Positions 18,097 to 27,136 of a DNA stretch of 64,000 nucleotides are shown one piece after another. The position numbers and the translations under genes were made by a program. The DNA is from Gottschalkia purinilytica. Its GTDB lineage: Bacteria > Bacillota > Clostridia > Tissierellales > Gottschalkiaceae. The DNA lies in NCBI RefSeq assembly GCF_001190785.1, contig NZ_LGSS01000011.1:61822-125821 (forward strand), written 5' to 3'. The first letter of the stretch is position 1, and every line of letters begins with the position of its first letter. The notes below the pieces were generated by a model, which was not told where the DNA came from, did no database searches, and saw nothing but the letters and a program-made list of their open reading frames with translations.

Positions 18097-18141
18097 AATA
18101 AAATAACCTAATTTGGATATACTAAATTTGAGGTGAGAAAT

Positions 18142-19230
18142 TTGAATCAGATTAGGAATAAGATGAAAACTATTGGTGTAATTTTACTTATAATTGTGAT
18201 ATCTACAAGTTTGATATCATGTAAGAAAAAACAAAAAAAGATTTCGAATATAAGTAAAGAAGCCAAAGAATTTGGAAAGTTAAAAGATATATTTAAAAAT
18301 ACAGATAAGATAAGAGAACAAGTGGAAAACATAAAATTAGAATCAGAGAAGCCAATAATAGAAGATATAGAAGAACAAGAGAAAAAAAGTAATGAAAGTA
18401 AACAAAAAGGTAAAAAAACAGAAGAGAGTGAAGAAGTAGGACTTGGCAACAGCAAAGGTCAAGGAACTGGTGAAGGAGGAGCTGCAGGTGATGGCGCCGG
18501 CGGAGATGGTGCAGGAGGGGGACCTGGCGGTGGAGACGGTAAAGGAGCAGGTGAACAAGGTGGTAAAGAGAAAGAGCCTAAGAAAGGGTTAGAAGATGAA
18601 GCAGAAGAGAAAGCTCAAAGGATGAAAGAAAAAGAAATTAATACTATGTGGGAAAAAATCAAAAAGACATTGAAGGATATTCATACGGAATGGAATGACT
18701 ATGAAGCACGTGTAGCAAATAAAAAATATAAGAAAGAGGATATTGCTAAATTTAAGACTAATTTAAACGAACTTACTGTATATATAGAAAATAAAGATAT
18801 AATAGAGTCACTTCAAGAAACTAATAAACTCACTTTAAATATAGCAAAGTTTTTTGAAGCTAATAAAGGAAAGCCAGACTCTGATATTATAAAATTAAAA
18901 TATTATGCTCAACAAGTATATCTAGATGGATTACAAAATGAATGGGATAAAGCTAAGGATAATGTAGATTCATCTTTTGATACCTATAAGAAACTAGAAA
19001 AGAAGATAAAAGAAGTTGAAAAAAAGAAAGAAGAAAAAGAAAAAAAAGAAGATAAAAAAAATAAAAAGACGAAAAAAAATAAAGAGATGAAACAGAATAT
19101 GGAAAAGCTAAAAGTGTCTTTAGACAATCTAAAAAAATCTATAGAAAAGAAAAATCCAGAACTAGTTAAGATAAAAAGAAATATTGTATTTAAAAATGTA
19201 GATTCGATTGAAGAAAATGAAGGAAGCTAA
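18142..19230 (+). CDS. Lipoprotein with Gly-rich linker and Lys/Glu-rich coiled-coil tail
   Basis: No known domain is recognised. I place the start at TTG 18142 behind AGGTGAG; a GTG at 18133 overlaps that site and an ATG at 18163 is also possible. The signal segment runs into lipobox LISC (Cys27), so the protein is probably anchored on the outer membrane face. Residues about 100-142 are a Gly-rich, low-complexity linker (GDGAGG units) encoded by unusually GC-rich DNA. From about 150 to the end (362) the protein is highly charged and probably alpha-helical or coiled-coil, with a KKEEKEKKEDKK block near 300. It could be a spacer-type surface protein. Function unknown; the gene stands alone between two terminators. 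Confidence 0.72.
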   Translation: MNQIRNKMKTIGVILLIIVISTSLISCKKKQKKISNISKEAKEFGKLKDIFKNTDKIREQVENIKLESEKPIIEDIEEQEKKSNESKQKGKKTEESEEVGLGNSKGQGTGEGGAAGDGAGGDGAGGGPGGGDGKGAGEQGGKEKEPKKGLEDEAEEKAQRMKEKEINTMWEKIKKTLKDIHTEWNDYEARVANKKYKKEDIAKFKTNLNELTVYIENKDIIESLQETNKLTLNIAKFFEANKGKPDSDIIKLKYYAQQVYLDGLQNEWDKAKDNVDSSFDTYKKLEKKIKEVEKKKEEKEKKEDKKNKKTKKNKEMKQNMEKLKVSLDNLKKSIEKKNPELVKIKRNIVFKNVDSIEENEGS

Positions 19231-19241
19231 ATAAGTTAAGG

Positions 19242-19269
19242 AAATGGAATTATCCATTTTCTTTTTTTA
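19242..19269 (+). terminator. Terminator of the Gly-rich lipoprotein gene
   Basis: AAATGGA and TCCATTT form a short stem with a 4-nt loop, followed by TTCTTTTTTT, 12 bp after the stop codon. Confidence 0.7.
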
Positions 19270-19434
19270 TTGTTAAGAAATTGTGGGAAAATAGAGATAA
19301 TAGGTTACGATATTGATAAGAATTGATATATAGTTTATATAATAAGTATGTAGAACATAAACTTGATTAGCAATATATGTTATAATATCCATATACAAAA
19401 AACAGAACTTTCTATAAAATAAGGGGCTGAAGAA

Positions 19435-20010
19435 ATGAGTAAATTTAAATGTTTAATATGTGGAATGACTATAAATTTAGAAAGTTATGGATTAAATAGT
19501 AACACATTTATTAAAAGAAATCAGAAAGATAATATTATCAATTGTCCATTCTGTGGAGTTGGTAAAATTTATTTAGGCGATGAAAAAGATATATATGAAG
19601 TAGATAATTCAAATTTGGATACAAAGACTTTAAAAGTATTGGATAATGCAATGAAATTCGAAGTATTTAATGGAGAATTTTACGAAGAAGCTAGTAAGTT
19701 AGCTAAGGATAAAGCAGTTAGAGAGCTTTTTAAAGATTTGAAGAATATAGAGTTTATGCATGCAAGAATTCATAAAAGATTAGGTGGATTTGAAAATCTT
19801 CCAAAACTACATAAACCTGACTATACTAGACATAATACGGATAAACTATTACTTGAGGAAGCACAAAAACGTGAAGAACATGCTATAGCATTTTATAAAA
19901 AAAATAGTGAAATAGTTTGTAGTGATATAATAAGAGATATATTTCAAGCATTATCAGATGTTGAAAAACAACATGAGATTATAACAAGTAGTCATCCCAT
20001 GAAAAGATAA
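19435..20010 (+). CDS. Rubrerythrin-like protein with N-terminal zinc-ribbon/rubredoxin-like site
   Basis: The 191-residue protein begins with a four-cysteine metal site (Cys6-x2-Cys9 and Cys37-x2-Cys40). A ferritin-like four-helix domain follows, with the di-iron ligand pattern ENGEFYEEA-like (EVFNGEFYEEA), IEFMHARIH, KREEHAIAFYKK and DVEKQHEI. Order is ribbon first, then helix bundle, as in reverse-type rubrerythrins. The likely job is peroxide or oxygen detoxification in an anaerobe. ATG at 19435 behind AAGGGG. A 24-nt gap plus a separate ribosome site leads into the aminotransferase gene, so the two may share a transcript. Confidence 0.82.
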   Translation: MSKFKCLICGMTINLESYGLNSNTFIKRNQKDNIINCPFCGVGKIYLGDEKDIYEVDNSNLDTKTLKVLDNAMKFEVFNGEFYEEASKLAKDKAVRELFKDLKNIEFMHARIHKRLGGFENLPKLHKPDYTRHNTDKLLLEEAQKREEHAIAFYKKNSEIVCSDIIRDIFQALSDVEKQHEIITSSHPMKR

Positions 20011-20043
20011 ATAAATGTGAAAAATTAGCTAGAGGTGAATCAA

Positions 20044-20874
20044 ATGAAAAACGAATCAGTACTAGATTATTACGTATACAATGAAAAACTTTATAATACA
20101 AAAGATGATTATGGATTTAAAAATTGTAAAGGATCGCTCATATATGAAGTAATAAGGGTAATTGATGGTATAGCTCTATTTGAAGAAGATCATTTAGATA
20201 GGATCAGAAAATCTGCTATGATATTGGGGCATAGAGTTAATAAAACTAATGAAGAGATATCCAAAGAAATAAAGATATTGATAGATAAAAATAATATTAA
20301 AAATCAAAATATAAAGCTAATATGTAGCAGTTTAGAAGAAGAAAATCAGGATTTTTTAGCTTATTTTATAAAAAGTTACTATCCAGAAAAAGAAATATAT
20401 GAAAAAGGAATACATACTATATTATTTAAATCTGAAAGAGAAAATCCTAATGCTAAGGTTATAAATAATGACTTTAGAACACAAGTAAATGAAGAGATAA
20501 AAAAACAAGGTGCATTTGAAGCTTTACTTGTAAATGAAGAAGGTTTTGTAACAGAAGGAAGTAGATCAAACATGTTTTTCATAAAAGATAGAAAGGTTTT
20601 TACAGCACCAGCTGGGGATGTTCTTTTAGGCATAACGAGAAGTGAAATATTGAAAGTATGTGAAGAATTAGCAATAGAAGTTGTAGAAGAGAATATACAC
20701 ATAAATGACTTAAAAAATATTGATGGAGCATTTATGTCAGGTACATCTGTAGGAGTACTTCCAATATCAACTATAGATAATATAAGATTAGCTTCTGTAA
20801 GTAATGATCTAATACAAAAAATAGGAGAAGGATATTCTGATAAAGTTAGCAAATATATTCAAAGTAAAAAGTAA
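20044..20874 (+). CDS. Class IV PLP aminotransferase (branched-chain aminotransferase or 4-amino-4-deoxychorismate lyase type)
   Basis: The ATG at 20044 follows AGAGGTG by 6 nt; the in-frame GTG at 20035 lies inside that ribosome site and is rejected. The 276-residue product shows fold-type IV features: SLIYEVIRVIDG and FEEDHLDRI at the start, the candidate PLP lysine in NAKVINN, then EALLVNEEGFVTEGSRSNMFFI and VLLGITRSEIL. Near the C-terminus MSGTSVGVLPI is the phosphate-loop region. The family covers IlvE, Dat and PabC; the sequence alone does not settle the substrate, and no folate or branched-chain genes are adjacent. Confidence 0.82.
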   Translation: MKNESVLDYYVYNEKLYNTKDDYGFKNCKGSLIYEVIRVIDGIALFEEDHLDRIRKSAMILGHRVNKTNEEISKEIKILIDKNNIKNQNIKLICSSLEEENQDFLAYFIKSYYPEKEIYEKGIHTILFKSERENPNAKVINNDFRTQVNEEIKKQGAFEALLVNEEGFVTEGSRSNMFFIKDRKVFTAPAGDVLLGITRSEILKVCEELAIEVVEENIHINDLKNIDGAFMSGTSVGVLPISTIDNIRLASVSNDLIQKIGEGYSDKVSKYIQSKK

Positions 20875-20974
20875 ATTTAAATATCTATTAACTTAAATTA
20901 ATATAAAGCTGTAATATTAAAGTATAGTAATGTGTATATATAGTACTATTAAGGGCTTACATTTGGAGGGGATT

Positions 20975-21967
20975 ATGCACACTTTTACTATACTTTTTAT
21001 GTTCTTTGTAGGACTTGTTGTTATAATAAAAGGTGGAGATATGTTTGTAGATGCTTCTGTTTGGTTTGCTAAAAAAACTGGAATCCCTAGCATATTTATA
21101 GGTGCAACTCTAGTAAGTTTAGCTACAACTTTACCAGAGTTTTTTGTATCAAACATAGCAGTCATACAAGGACATGCTGAAGTTGCAATAGGCAATGTAA
21201 TAGGTTCAGCTATATGTAATATAGGTCTTGTATTATCAATAACTTGTATTATTTCTCCTATAGATATAAGAAGAAGGTTTTTTAGTATAAAAGGATTTAT
21301 AATGTGTTTTTCTATAGTTGTATTATATATATTATCTTATAATAATATAATTGGGAAACTAGAAGGAATTATTCTTGTTGGAATACTAATAATTTATATA
21401 ATTATAAATATACTTGAATTTAAGACAATTACAGAAGTATCAAAAGAAGATAATCGTATAAAAGGAACACTACCATCAAGTATTACAAAGTTTATATTTG
21501 GAGCAATACTTACAATATTCGGAGCTAGATTATTGGTGAATAGTGGTGTACAGATAGCATACATGTTGAATATTCCTGAAGGTATAATAGGACTAACTTT
21601 AATAGCTTTGGGAACGTCATTACCAGAACTTGTTACATGCATAGTATCCGTTATCAAAAGACAACAAGATATATCAGTAGGAAACATAATAGGAGCTAAT
21701 ATAATAAACATATGCATGGTGCTTGGTAGTTCATCTCTAGTATCTGAAAGTGGACTTATATTTTCACTTAAAGATATAAACTTGTTGGGTATAAAACTAA
21801 CCGATATATCTCAAACTCTGTTACTAGATATTCCAGTTTTACTGATATTATCAACATTAGTTGTGATATTTGGATCATTACATAGGAGGATAAATAGAAA
21901 ACATGGAATATTACTTTTAGCTATATATTCTTTTTATATGATAGCAATATACAAAATAACCTTTTAA
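20975..21967 (+). CDS. Calcium/sodium antiporter, CaCA family (YrbG type)
   Basis: The ATG at 20975 follows GGAGGGG; an upstream ATG in frame (20930) has no ribosome site. The 330-residue membrane protein has the two inverted alpha-repeats of cation exchangers: GATLVSLATTLPEFFVS plus GNVIGSAICNIGLVLS in the first half, and GLTLIALGTSLPELVTC plus GNIIGANIINICMVLG in the second, with about ten membrane helices. It should exchange Ca2+ (or another divalent ion) for Na+ or H+. Ends at a terminator shared with pepF. Confidence 0.93.
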   Translation: MHTFTILFMFFVGLVVIIKGGDMFVDASVWFAKKTGIPSIFIGATLVSLATTLPEFFVSNIAVIQGHAEVAIGNVIGSAICNIGLVLSITCIISPIDIRRRFFSIKGFIMCFSIVVLYILSYNNIIGKLEGIILVGILIIYIIINILEFKTITEVSKEDNRIKGTLPSSITKFIFGAILTIFGARLLVNSGVQIAYMLNIPEGIIGLTLIALGTSLPELVTCIVSVIKRQQDISVGNIIGANIINICMVLGSSSLVSESGLIFSLKDINLLGIKLTDISQTLLLDIPVLLILSTLVVIFGSLHRRINRKHGILLLAIYSFYMIAIYKITF

Positions 21968-21975
21968 TAAATAGT

Positions 21976-22002
21976 AAGGAGAGATATTATCTCTCCTTTT
22001 AA
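21976..22002. terminator. Bidirectional terminator between exchanger and pepF
   Basis: AAGGAGAGATA and TATCTCTCCTT form a near-perfect palindrome around 21987 followed by TTTT. It lies between convergent stops (21967 plus strand, 22007 minus strand). Confidence 0.78.
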
Positions 22003-22006
22003 TGCT

Positions 22007-23779
22007 TTATTTACTTAAATCTAAAAATTTATTAATATCCATCTCTATTTGTTTTAAAGAGCTTCTCCAGAAATCAAGAGAGTTAATGTCAAATCCCATC
22101 ATTTTAGCTACGTCTACAATATTATTTTTCCCTGTCTCAGCTAGCAATTTATCATAATCTTTTACAAAATCATTTCCACGCTTTAAATATTCGGAATAGA
22201 TTCCTTTAGAAAATAGTAATCCAAATGCATAAGGAAAGTTATAAAAACTTCTACTAGCACTATAATAATGAGATTTATTTATCCACATATAAGGATGTAG
22301 ATAAGAAGAATCTAAACTGTCACCATAAGCTTCTTTTTGTGAATTTATCATTATTTCTTTTAGTTCACTTACAGTTAAAGCAGAATCTTTTCTTCTTTTA
22401 AAAACTTCACTTTCAAATAAAAATCTACTATATATATCAACTATAACTTGACCTGCGTTAGATATGGATGACTCTAGAATACTAAGAGCTTCTTTTTCTT
22501 TAACTTCTTTTAATGCTGCATTCATAACTATAGTTTCACAAAAAATAGAAGCAGTTTCAGCTATAGGCATAGGATAAGAACTATTTAGTATAGATTCATT
22601 AACTAAACAAGAACCATGATATCCGTGTCCCAATTCATGAGCTAAAGTAATCATATTACTAAAACTACCATTGAAATTAGCTAATATTCTACTTTGTTTT
22701 ATAGCGTGTATATTTGAACAAAAGGCTCCACCTCTCTTACCTTCTCTAGGCTCTGCATCTATCCAATTATTTTCAAATGCATTATCTGCATAGTCTGCAA
22801 GTTTATCACTAAAAGTTCTAAAGTTTTTAACTATATAATTTCTTGCTTCGTTGTAAGTAAATTTAATGTTAACATCTCCTATAGGTGCAAAAATATCATA
22901 AAAAGGTAACCCATTTTTATGGCCTAATATTTTACTTTTTCTTTTATAGTACTTATGAAAAATAGGTAAACTTTCTTTTATAGCTTGGAACATAGAATCC
23001 AAAGTTTCTTTACTCATTCTAGAATTTAAAAGAGTTTCTTCTAAAGGTGAACTATAACCTTTTAGATTACATAAAGTAATAACTTCTCCTTTTATACCAT
23101 TTAAACATGCACAAGAAGACTCTTCTATTTTTTTATAAGATTCTAACTCTGACTCGTATGCTTTCTTTCTTATATTTGGATTTTTATCATATGCCATGTT
23201 TCTTATAATAGGAAGAGGAAGTTGCTTATTCTCTCCATTTATATTTATATCAATTAACAAAGTTGAAGTTATCATATCCTGAAGTTTTGCCCATGCTTTA
23301 GAGCCTGTATTGGACATTTTTGAAACTATGTCTTCCTCTTCTTCACTTAGAAGGTATCTTGCATTTCTTGATAATTCTTTAAGATAAAATCTATGTTCTT
23401 CTAATAATTTAGAAGAAGATATAATACTTTCTAAGTTACCTATACATCCTAACCATTTTTGAAATGATACTGATGGTTTTGTAAGTTCTGTATATTTTAC
23501 TTGTAATTTTTCTAAGGTTTTTAAAGCTATTTCATTTCTTGCCTCAACAGTAGTAGTTAGATTAGCAAATGTTATTAATTTAGTAAAAACATTATAAAAA
23601 TCTATTTGAAGAGTTATGTATTCTTCTATTTTTTTCGCAGCATTATCTTCAGATTCAAGGTTATTCTCAGTCCAAAGCTTTATTTCTTTAAGTTTTTTAT
23701 CACATAATATCAAATCATTATTAAATTCTTTAGAATCAAAAGAATTATACAAATCATCCAAACTCCATCTCATATTCAT
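22007..23779 (-). CDS. pepF: Oligoendopeptidase F family metallopeptidase (M3B)
   Basis: A minus-strand M3 peptidase. I take the ATG at 23779, preceded by GGGAGG; the in-frame ATG at 23800 lies upstream of that ribosome site. The 590-residue protein carries the zinc motif AHELGHGYHG near residue 380, with a downstream Glu ligand in AETASIFCET, and a C-terminal LHPYMWINKSHYYSASRSFYNFPYAFG typical of PepF. It would degrade peptides of 6-20 residues in the cytosol, consistent with a peptide-fermenting anaerobe. Monocistronic, with a bidirectional terminator at its end. Confidence 0.95.
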   Translation of the reverse strand: MNMRWSLDDLYNSFDSKEFNNDLILCDKKLKEIKLWTENNLESEDNAAKKIEEYITLQIDFYNVFTKLITFANLTTTVEARNEIALKTLEKLQVKYTELTKPSVSFQKWLGCIGNLESIISSSKLLEEHRFYLKELSRNARYLLSEEEEDIVSKMSNTGSKAWAKLQDMITSTLLIDININGENKQLPLPIIRNMAYDKNPNIRKKAYESELESYKKIEESSCACLNGIKGEVITLCNLKGYSSPLEETLLNSRMSKETLDSMFQAIKESLPIFHKYYKRKSKILGHKNGLPFYDIFAPIGDVNIKFTYNEARNYIVKNFRTFSDKLADYADNAFENNWIDAEPREGKRGGAFCSNIHAIKQSRILANFNGSFSNMITLAHELGHGYHGSCLVNESILNSSYPMPIAETASIFCETIVMNAALKEVKEKEALSILESSISNAGQVIVDIYSRFLFESEVFKRRKDSALTVSELKEIMINSQKEAYGDSLDSSYLHPYMWINKSHYYSASRSFYNFPYAFGLLFSKGIYSEYLKRGNDFVKDYDKLLAETGKNNIVDVAKMMGFDINSLDFWRSSLKQIEMDINKFLDLSK

Positions 23780-24110
23780 TAAAAAAACCTCCCAAAGCAT
23801 TTTATAAATTACATTATATTATATAGTTTACTAAAATTAAAATATTTATAGTAAGCGTTAAACTATTACTTAATTAATGATAGGTATTTTTAATCTGATA
23901 TATGAACTAAGTGTTATAAAGATGTTAGGAATAATCATTATAAATAGATAACACAATAAAAACTAAAGCATAATATTGACTTTTGTCACGAATTATTACT
24001 AAAAAGTTACAAAGGGTAAAGAAATATAAAATAGTATTGACTGTAATCGTGACATGGTGTACTATTAGATTATAACACTAGAACATTAACTAAGAAGAAG
24101 GGAGGATGTT
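23780..24110 (+). promoter_or_regulatory. Upstream region of the GntR/ABC operon: promoter and inverted TGTCACGA motif
   Basis: A promoter TTGACT (24037-24042), 17-bp spacer and TACTAT (24060-24065) precedes the GntR gene. Inside its spacer is TCGTGACA (24047-24054), the exact inverse of TGTCACGA at 23984-23991, which itself follows another TTGACT (23976-23981). The pair looks like operator half-sites for the autoregulating GntR protein. The other part of this gap is AT-rich, without genes. Confidence 0.6.
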
Positions 24111-24497
24111 ATGAATATATCATTTAATGATAATGTACCAATATATATTCAAATAATTAATGGCATAAAAAAGGATATATGTATTGGTAACTTAAAAGGA
24201 GGAGACCGGTTGCCATCTGTAAGAGAGTTATCACAAGAATTAAAGGTAAATCAAAATACTATACAGAGAGCTTATCAAGAATTAGAGAGAGAGGGCTACA
24301 GCTTCACTCAAAGAGGAATAGGTACATTCATAATTGAAGATGATGAAATATTAAATAATACTAAGATAGATATGGCTACTAAAGAAGTAGAGTACTTTAT
24401 AACTGCGATGCTAGAGCTAGGATTTAATAAACAACAAATAATAAATATTGTATCCAAAAAATTAGAAGGAGATGATATATTATGGGATCAAATATAG
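24111..24497 (+). CDS. GntR family transcriptional regulator, YtrA subfamily
   Basis: A 128-residue regulator with an N-terminal winged helix (PIYIQIINGIKKDICIGNLK, RLPSVRELSQELKVNQNTIQ, RAYQELEREGYSFTQRGIGTFI) and only a short helical C-terminal part, as in YtrA-type regulators that dimerise without a large ligand domain. The next gene, an ABC ATPase, starts 16 bp before this one ends, so the operon is translationally coupled. YtrA members usually repress their own ABC operon and respond to cell-envelope stress. The inverted TGTCACGA motifs upstream are candidate sites. Confidence 0.93.
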   Translation: MNISFNDNVPIYIQIINGIKKDICIGNLKGGDRLPSVRELSQELKVNQNTIQRAYQELEREGYSFTQRGIGTFIIEDDEILNNTKIDMATKEVEYFITAMLELGFNKQQIINIVSKKLEGDDILWDQI

Positions 24498-25180
24498 TTG
24501 AGATTAAAGGTTTAAGTAAAAACTATATTAGAAAAAAAGCACTAAAAGATGTTAACCTTAATCTTGAAAAAGGTAAAATATTAGGTTTATTAGGACAGAA
24601 TGGTAGTGGAAAAACTACTCTTATGAAAATAATGGCTGGTTTACTTAGAAAGTCATCAGGAGAAATTCTTATAGATGGACATAGTCCTGGTATATATACT
24701 AAATCAGTAGTTTCATATCTTCCAGATAGAAGTTTTCTATATAAATGGATGAAAGTAAAAGATGCAATAGATTTTTATAAAGACTTTTTTGATGATTTTG
24801 ATGAAAAGAAAATGGATGAACTTTTAGATTTTATGAAGTTACCTAAAGATGCTAAAGTAACGACTTTTTCAAAAGGTATGACTGAGAAAATGAACTTGTC
24901 TTTAGCACTTTCAAGAAAAGCTAAATTATATATATTAGATGAACCTATAGGAGGCGTAGACCCTGCAACTAGAGATAAAATATTAGATGCTATCATTAAT
25001 AACTATACAGAGGATAGTTCCATGATTATAACTACTCATCTTGTAACAGATATTGAAAGAGTATTTGATGAAGTTGCTTTTATTAAAGAAGGAGAAATAA
25101 TTTTATCAGGTGATGCAGAAGAGTTAAGACAAAGTAAAGGGAAATCTATAAATGACATATTCAAGGAGGTATCTGAGTAA
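24482..25180 (+). CDS. ABC transporter ATP-binding protein
   Basis: A 232-residue ATPase with Walker A GQNGSGKTT (about 37-45), signature FSKGMTEKMNLSLALS (a diverged LSGGQ, as in YtrB/BcrA-like exporters) and Walker B LYILDEPIGGVDPATRD, H-loop TTHLVTDIE. It overlaps the gntR gene by 16 bp and ends in the overlap TAATG with the permease gene. The partner is a six-span permease without a binding protein, so export or envelope protection is likelier than import. Confidence 0.9.
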   Translation: MGSNIVEIKGLSKNYIRKKALKDVNLNLEKGKILGLLGQNGSGKTTLMKIMAGLLRKSSGEILIDGHSPGIYTKSVVSYLPDRSFLYKWMKVKDAIDFYKDFFDDFDEKKMDELLDFMKLPKDAKVTTFSKGMTEKMNLSLALSRKAKLYILDEPIGGVDPATRDKILDAIINNYTEDSSMIITTHLVTDIERVFDEVAFIKEGEIILSGDAEELRQSKGKSINDIFKEVSE

Positions 25181-25950
25181 TGAGAGACTTTTTAAAATAT
25201 GATATAAAAGGTAATTATAAATCATTTTCTTTAATATATATAGCTACAATAATATTTAATATATTGATTCTTACTAGGTTAGGAAAATGGCATCCAGGAG
25301 CTGTTATCGCATCTACATTTGGATTAGCTGTAATATCTCTAGCTATTATAACTATATTTAATATAAGTTCATACTATAAAGAGTTGTATTCAGATAGATC
25401 ATATTTGACATTTACATTGCCTATAAAAGGCAGTAGTGTGTTAGCATCCAAACTAATACTATCTATATTTTTGATAGTTCTATCATATATAATAACTCTT
25501 GTATTTGGATATTTATTAGTAAGTAGTGATACAATTAATAATATTATGCCTGGAGTAAAAAATATTGTTACATTAAAAATGCTTATTATGCTTTCAATAT
25601 TTGCAATAATACAAGAACTTCCTTTTTTAATGCAAGTATTCTTTGCAATAACTATAACTAAAGCATCTATTGCAAGAAATAGAAAAATTGGTAAAGGACT
25701 AGCATTTATAATATTCTTTGTTATAAACATAGGAGTTAGTTATTTAAATTCACTAATAGTTAAAGCTTTTCCTAAAACTATAGAGTTTGGAGATGCACTT
25801 AAATCATTGATTGGAAAGGGTATGGATTCAAATATAATTTTTAAAGTAGCAGAAATTAATATAGCTTCTACTATATTTGGGATAATAGTATTCGTAGTAT
25901 TATTTGCAGTATCATCATATTTATTAAATGACAAAATAGAGCTATCATAG
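25180..25950 (+). CDS. ABC-2 type membrane permease of the GntR operon
   Basis: A 256-residue hydrophobic protein with about six membrane segments; its first bases overlap the ATPase stop by one nucleotide. The N-terminal DFLKYDIKGNYKSFSLIY and the segment SYYKELYSDRSYLTFTLPIKGS resemble permeases found with YtrA-type regulators in Clostridia. There are no catalytic residues to point to. It probably forms a homodimer with the ATPase encoded upstream. A terminator follows. Substrate unknown. Confidence 0.78.
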   Translation: MRDFLKYDIKGNYKSFSLIYIATIIFNILILTRLGKWHPGAVIASTFGLAVISLAIITIFNISSYYKELYSDRSYLTFTLPIKGSSVLASKLILSIFLIVLSYIITLVFGYLLVSSDTINNIMPGVKNIVTLKMLIMLSIFAIIQELPFLMQVFFAITITKASIARNRKIGKGLAFIIFFVINIGVSYLNSLIVKAFPKTIEFGDALKSLIGKGMDSNIIFKVAEINIASTIFGIIVFVVLFAVSSYLLNDKIELS

Positions 25951-25976
25951 TATATTATAAAATCTATAACTAATAC

Positions 25977-26018
25977 AAAAGGCGTATTCTTATTAACAGT
26001 TTAAGATACGCCTTTTAT
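25977..26018. terminator. Bidirectional terminator between convergent operons
   Basis: AAAAGGCGTAT (25977-25987) pairs with ATACGCCTTTT (26006-26016). The A and T ends make it usable from both the GntR/ABC operon and the minus-strand mod operon. Confidence 0.85.
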
Positions 26019-26074
26019 ATTTTGCTATTGTAAAGTATGATAAAAAGACTTGATAATTAATTTAAATATTAACA

Positions 26075-27112
26075 CTATAGGAAAATATTTAAATTCTCTT
26101 TATCAAACTGAATCCAAACTTTGCTATTTATAGTCAAAGATAAATTCTCGGTAGTATGTCTCATACAGATTATAGATATATTAATACCTATGTCTACAAT
26201 AAGTTTATTACAATGGTTCTTTGGAATAATTTCTTTAACATATCCCATAAAAGTATTTTCTTTACCATATATTTTTTTATTTGAAATTTTTACTTTATCA
26301 GAAGGTAAACATATGTGAGTGTTATATCCATCTTCTTTGTGTATAATTTTAATTTGTATATCGTTTTCTAAATATGCTATATTATTTTGAATATAACATG
26401 AAAATATATTTTCAGCTCCAATAAATTTTGCTACAAGAAGAGATTTTGGATTATAAAAAATTTCTTCAGGAGTACCTACTTGAAGTAATTGTCCTTCAAA
26501 CATTATACCTATCCTATCTGCGAGATACATTGCTTCATTAAAATCATGAGTTATGTGTATTGTAGTAGTTTTTAAAGTTTTATGGATACTTTTTAACTCC
26601 CTCATGAACGATTCTTTAGTATTTGGATCTAGTGCACTCATAGGCTCATCTAAGAGAAGAATTTTAGGATTGATAGCTATTGCTCTAGCAAACGCTATTC
26701 TTTGTTGTTCACCACCACTTAAAGTAGAAATGCTTCTTTCTAGTAAATATTTAATATTGAGAATATCACATATTTCATTTAAAAATCTATCTTTATAACT
26801 TTTAGAGAATTTTTTTGAGTTTAATCCAAATAATATATTTTCCTTTACAGATAAATGAGGAAATAACATATAATCTTGATATACAAAACCAATATTTCTA
26901 TCTTCAGGAGGAATATTATTTGCAATAATATTGTTAATATATAAATATCCACTATCAGGAGAATACATACCTGCTATTGTTTCTAATATTATTGTTTTCC
27001 CTGTACCAGTAGGACCTAATATTACAAAGTATTCGCCATCCTTAACTTCTAGAGTGATGTTTTTTAATTCAAAAGTTCCAAATTTCTTATTAACATTTTC
27101 TAATTTAAGCAT
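26075..27112 (-). CDS. modC: Molybdate/tungstate ABC transporter ATP-binding protein
   Basis: The 345-residue ATPase has Walker A GPTGTGKTI near 34-42, Q-loop FVYQDYMLFPHLSV, signature LSGGEQQRIAFARAI, Walker B ILLLDEPMSALDP and H-loop HITHDFNEA. After residue 230 comes a C-terminal TOBE/MOP-like extension (IGAENIFSCYIQNN to the end), the oxyanion-binding regulatory domain expected in ModC/WtpC. Start at 27112 behind AGAAGGGA, 24 bp after the permease gene. It is the last gene of the three-gene importer. Confidence 0.85.
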   Translation of the reverse strand: MLKLENVNKKFGTFELKNITLEVKDGEYFVILGPTGTGKTIILETIAGMYSPDSGYLYINNIIANNIPPEDRNIGFVYQDYMLFPHLSVKENILFGLNSKKFSKSYKDRFLNEICDILNIKYLLERSISTLSGGEQQRIAFARAIAINPKILLLDEPMSALDPNTKESFMRELKSIHKTLKTTTIHITHDFNEAMYLADRIGIMFEGQLLQVGTPEEIFYNPKSLLVAKFIGAENIFSCYIQNNIAYLENDIQIKIIHKEDGYNTHICLPSDKVKISNKKIYGKENTFMGYVKEIIPKNHCNKLIVDIGINISIICMRHTTENLSLTINSKVWIQFDKENLNIFL

Positions 27113-27136
27113 ATAAAGTATCCCTTCTTATATAAG

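Noticed and set aside
20930..20974. Upstream ATG of the Ca/Na exchanger
   Set aside because: No ribosome site; the ATG at 20975 has GGAGGGG and starts directly at the first membrane helix.
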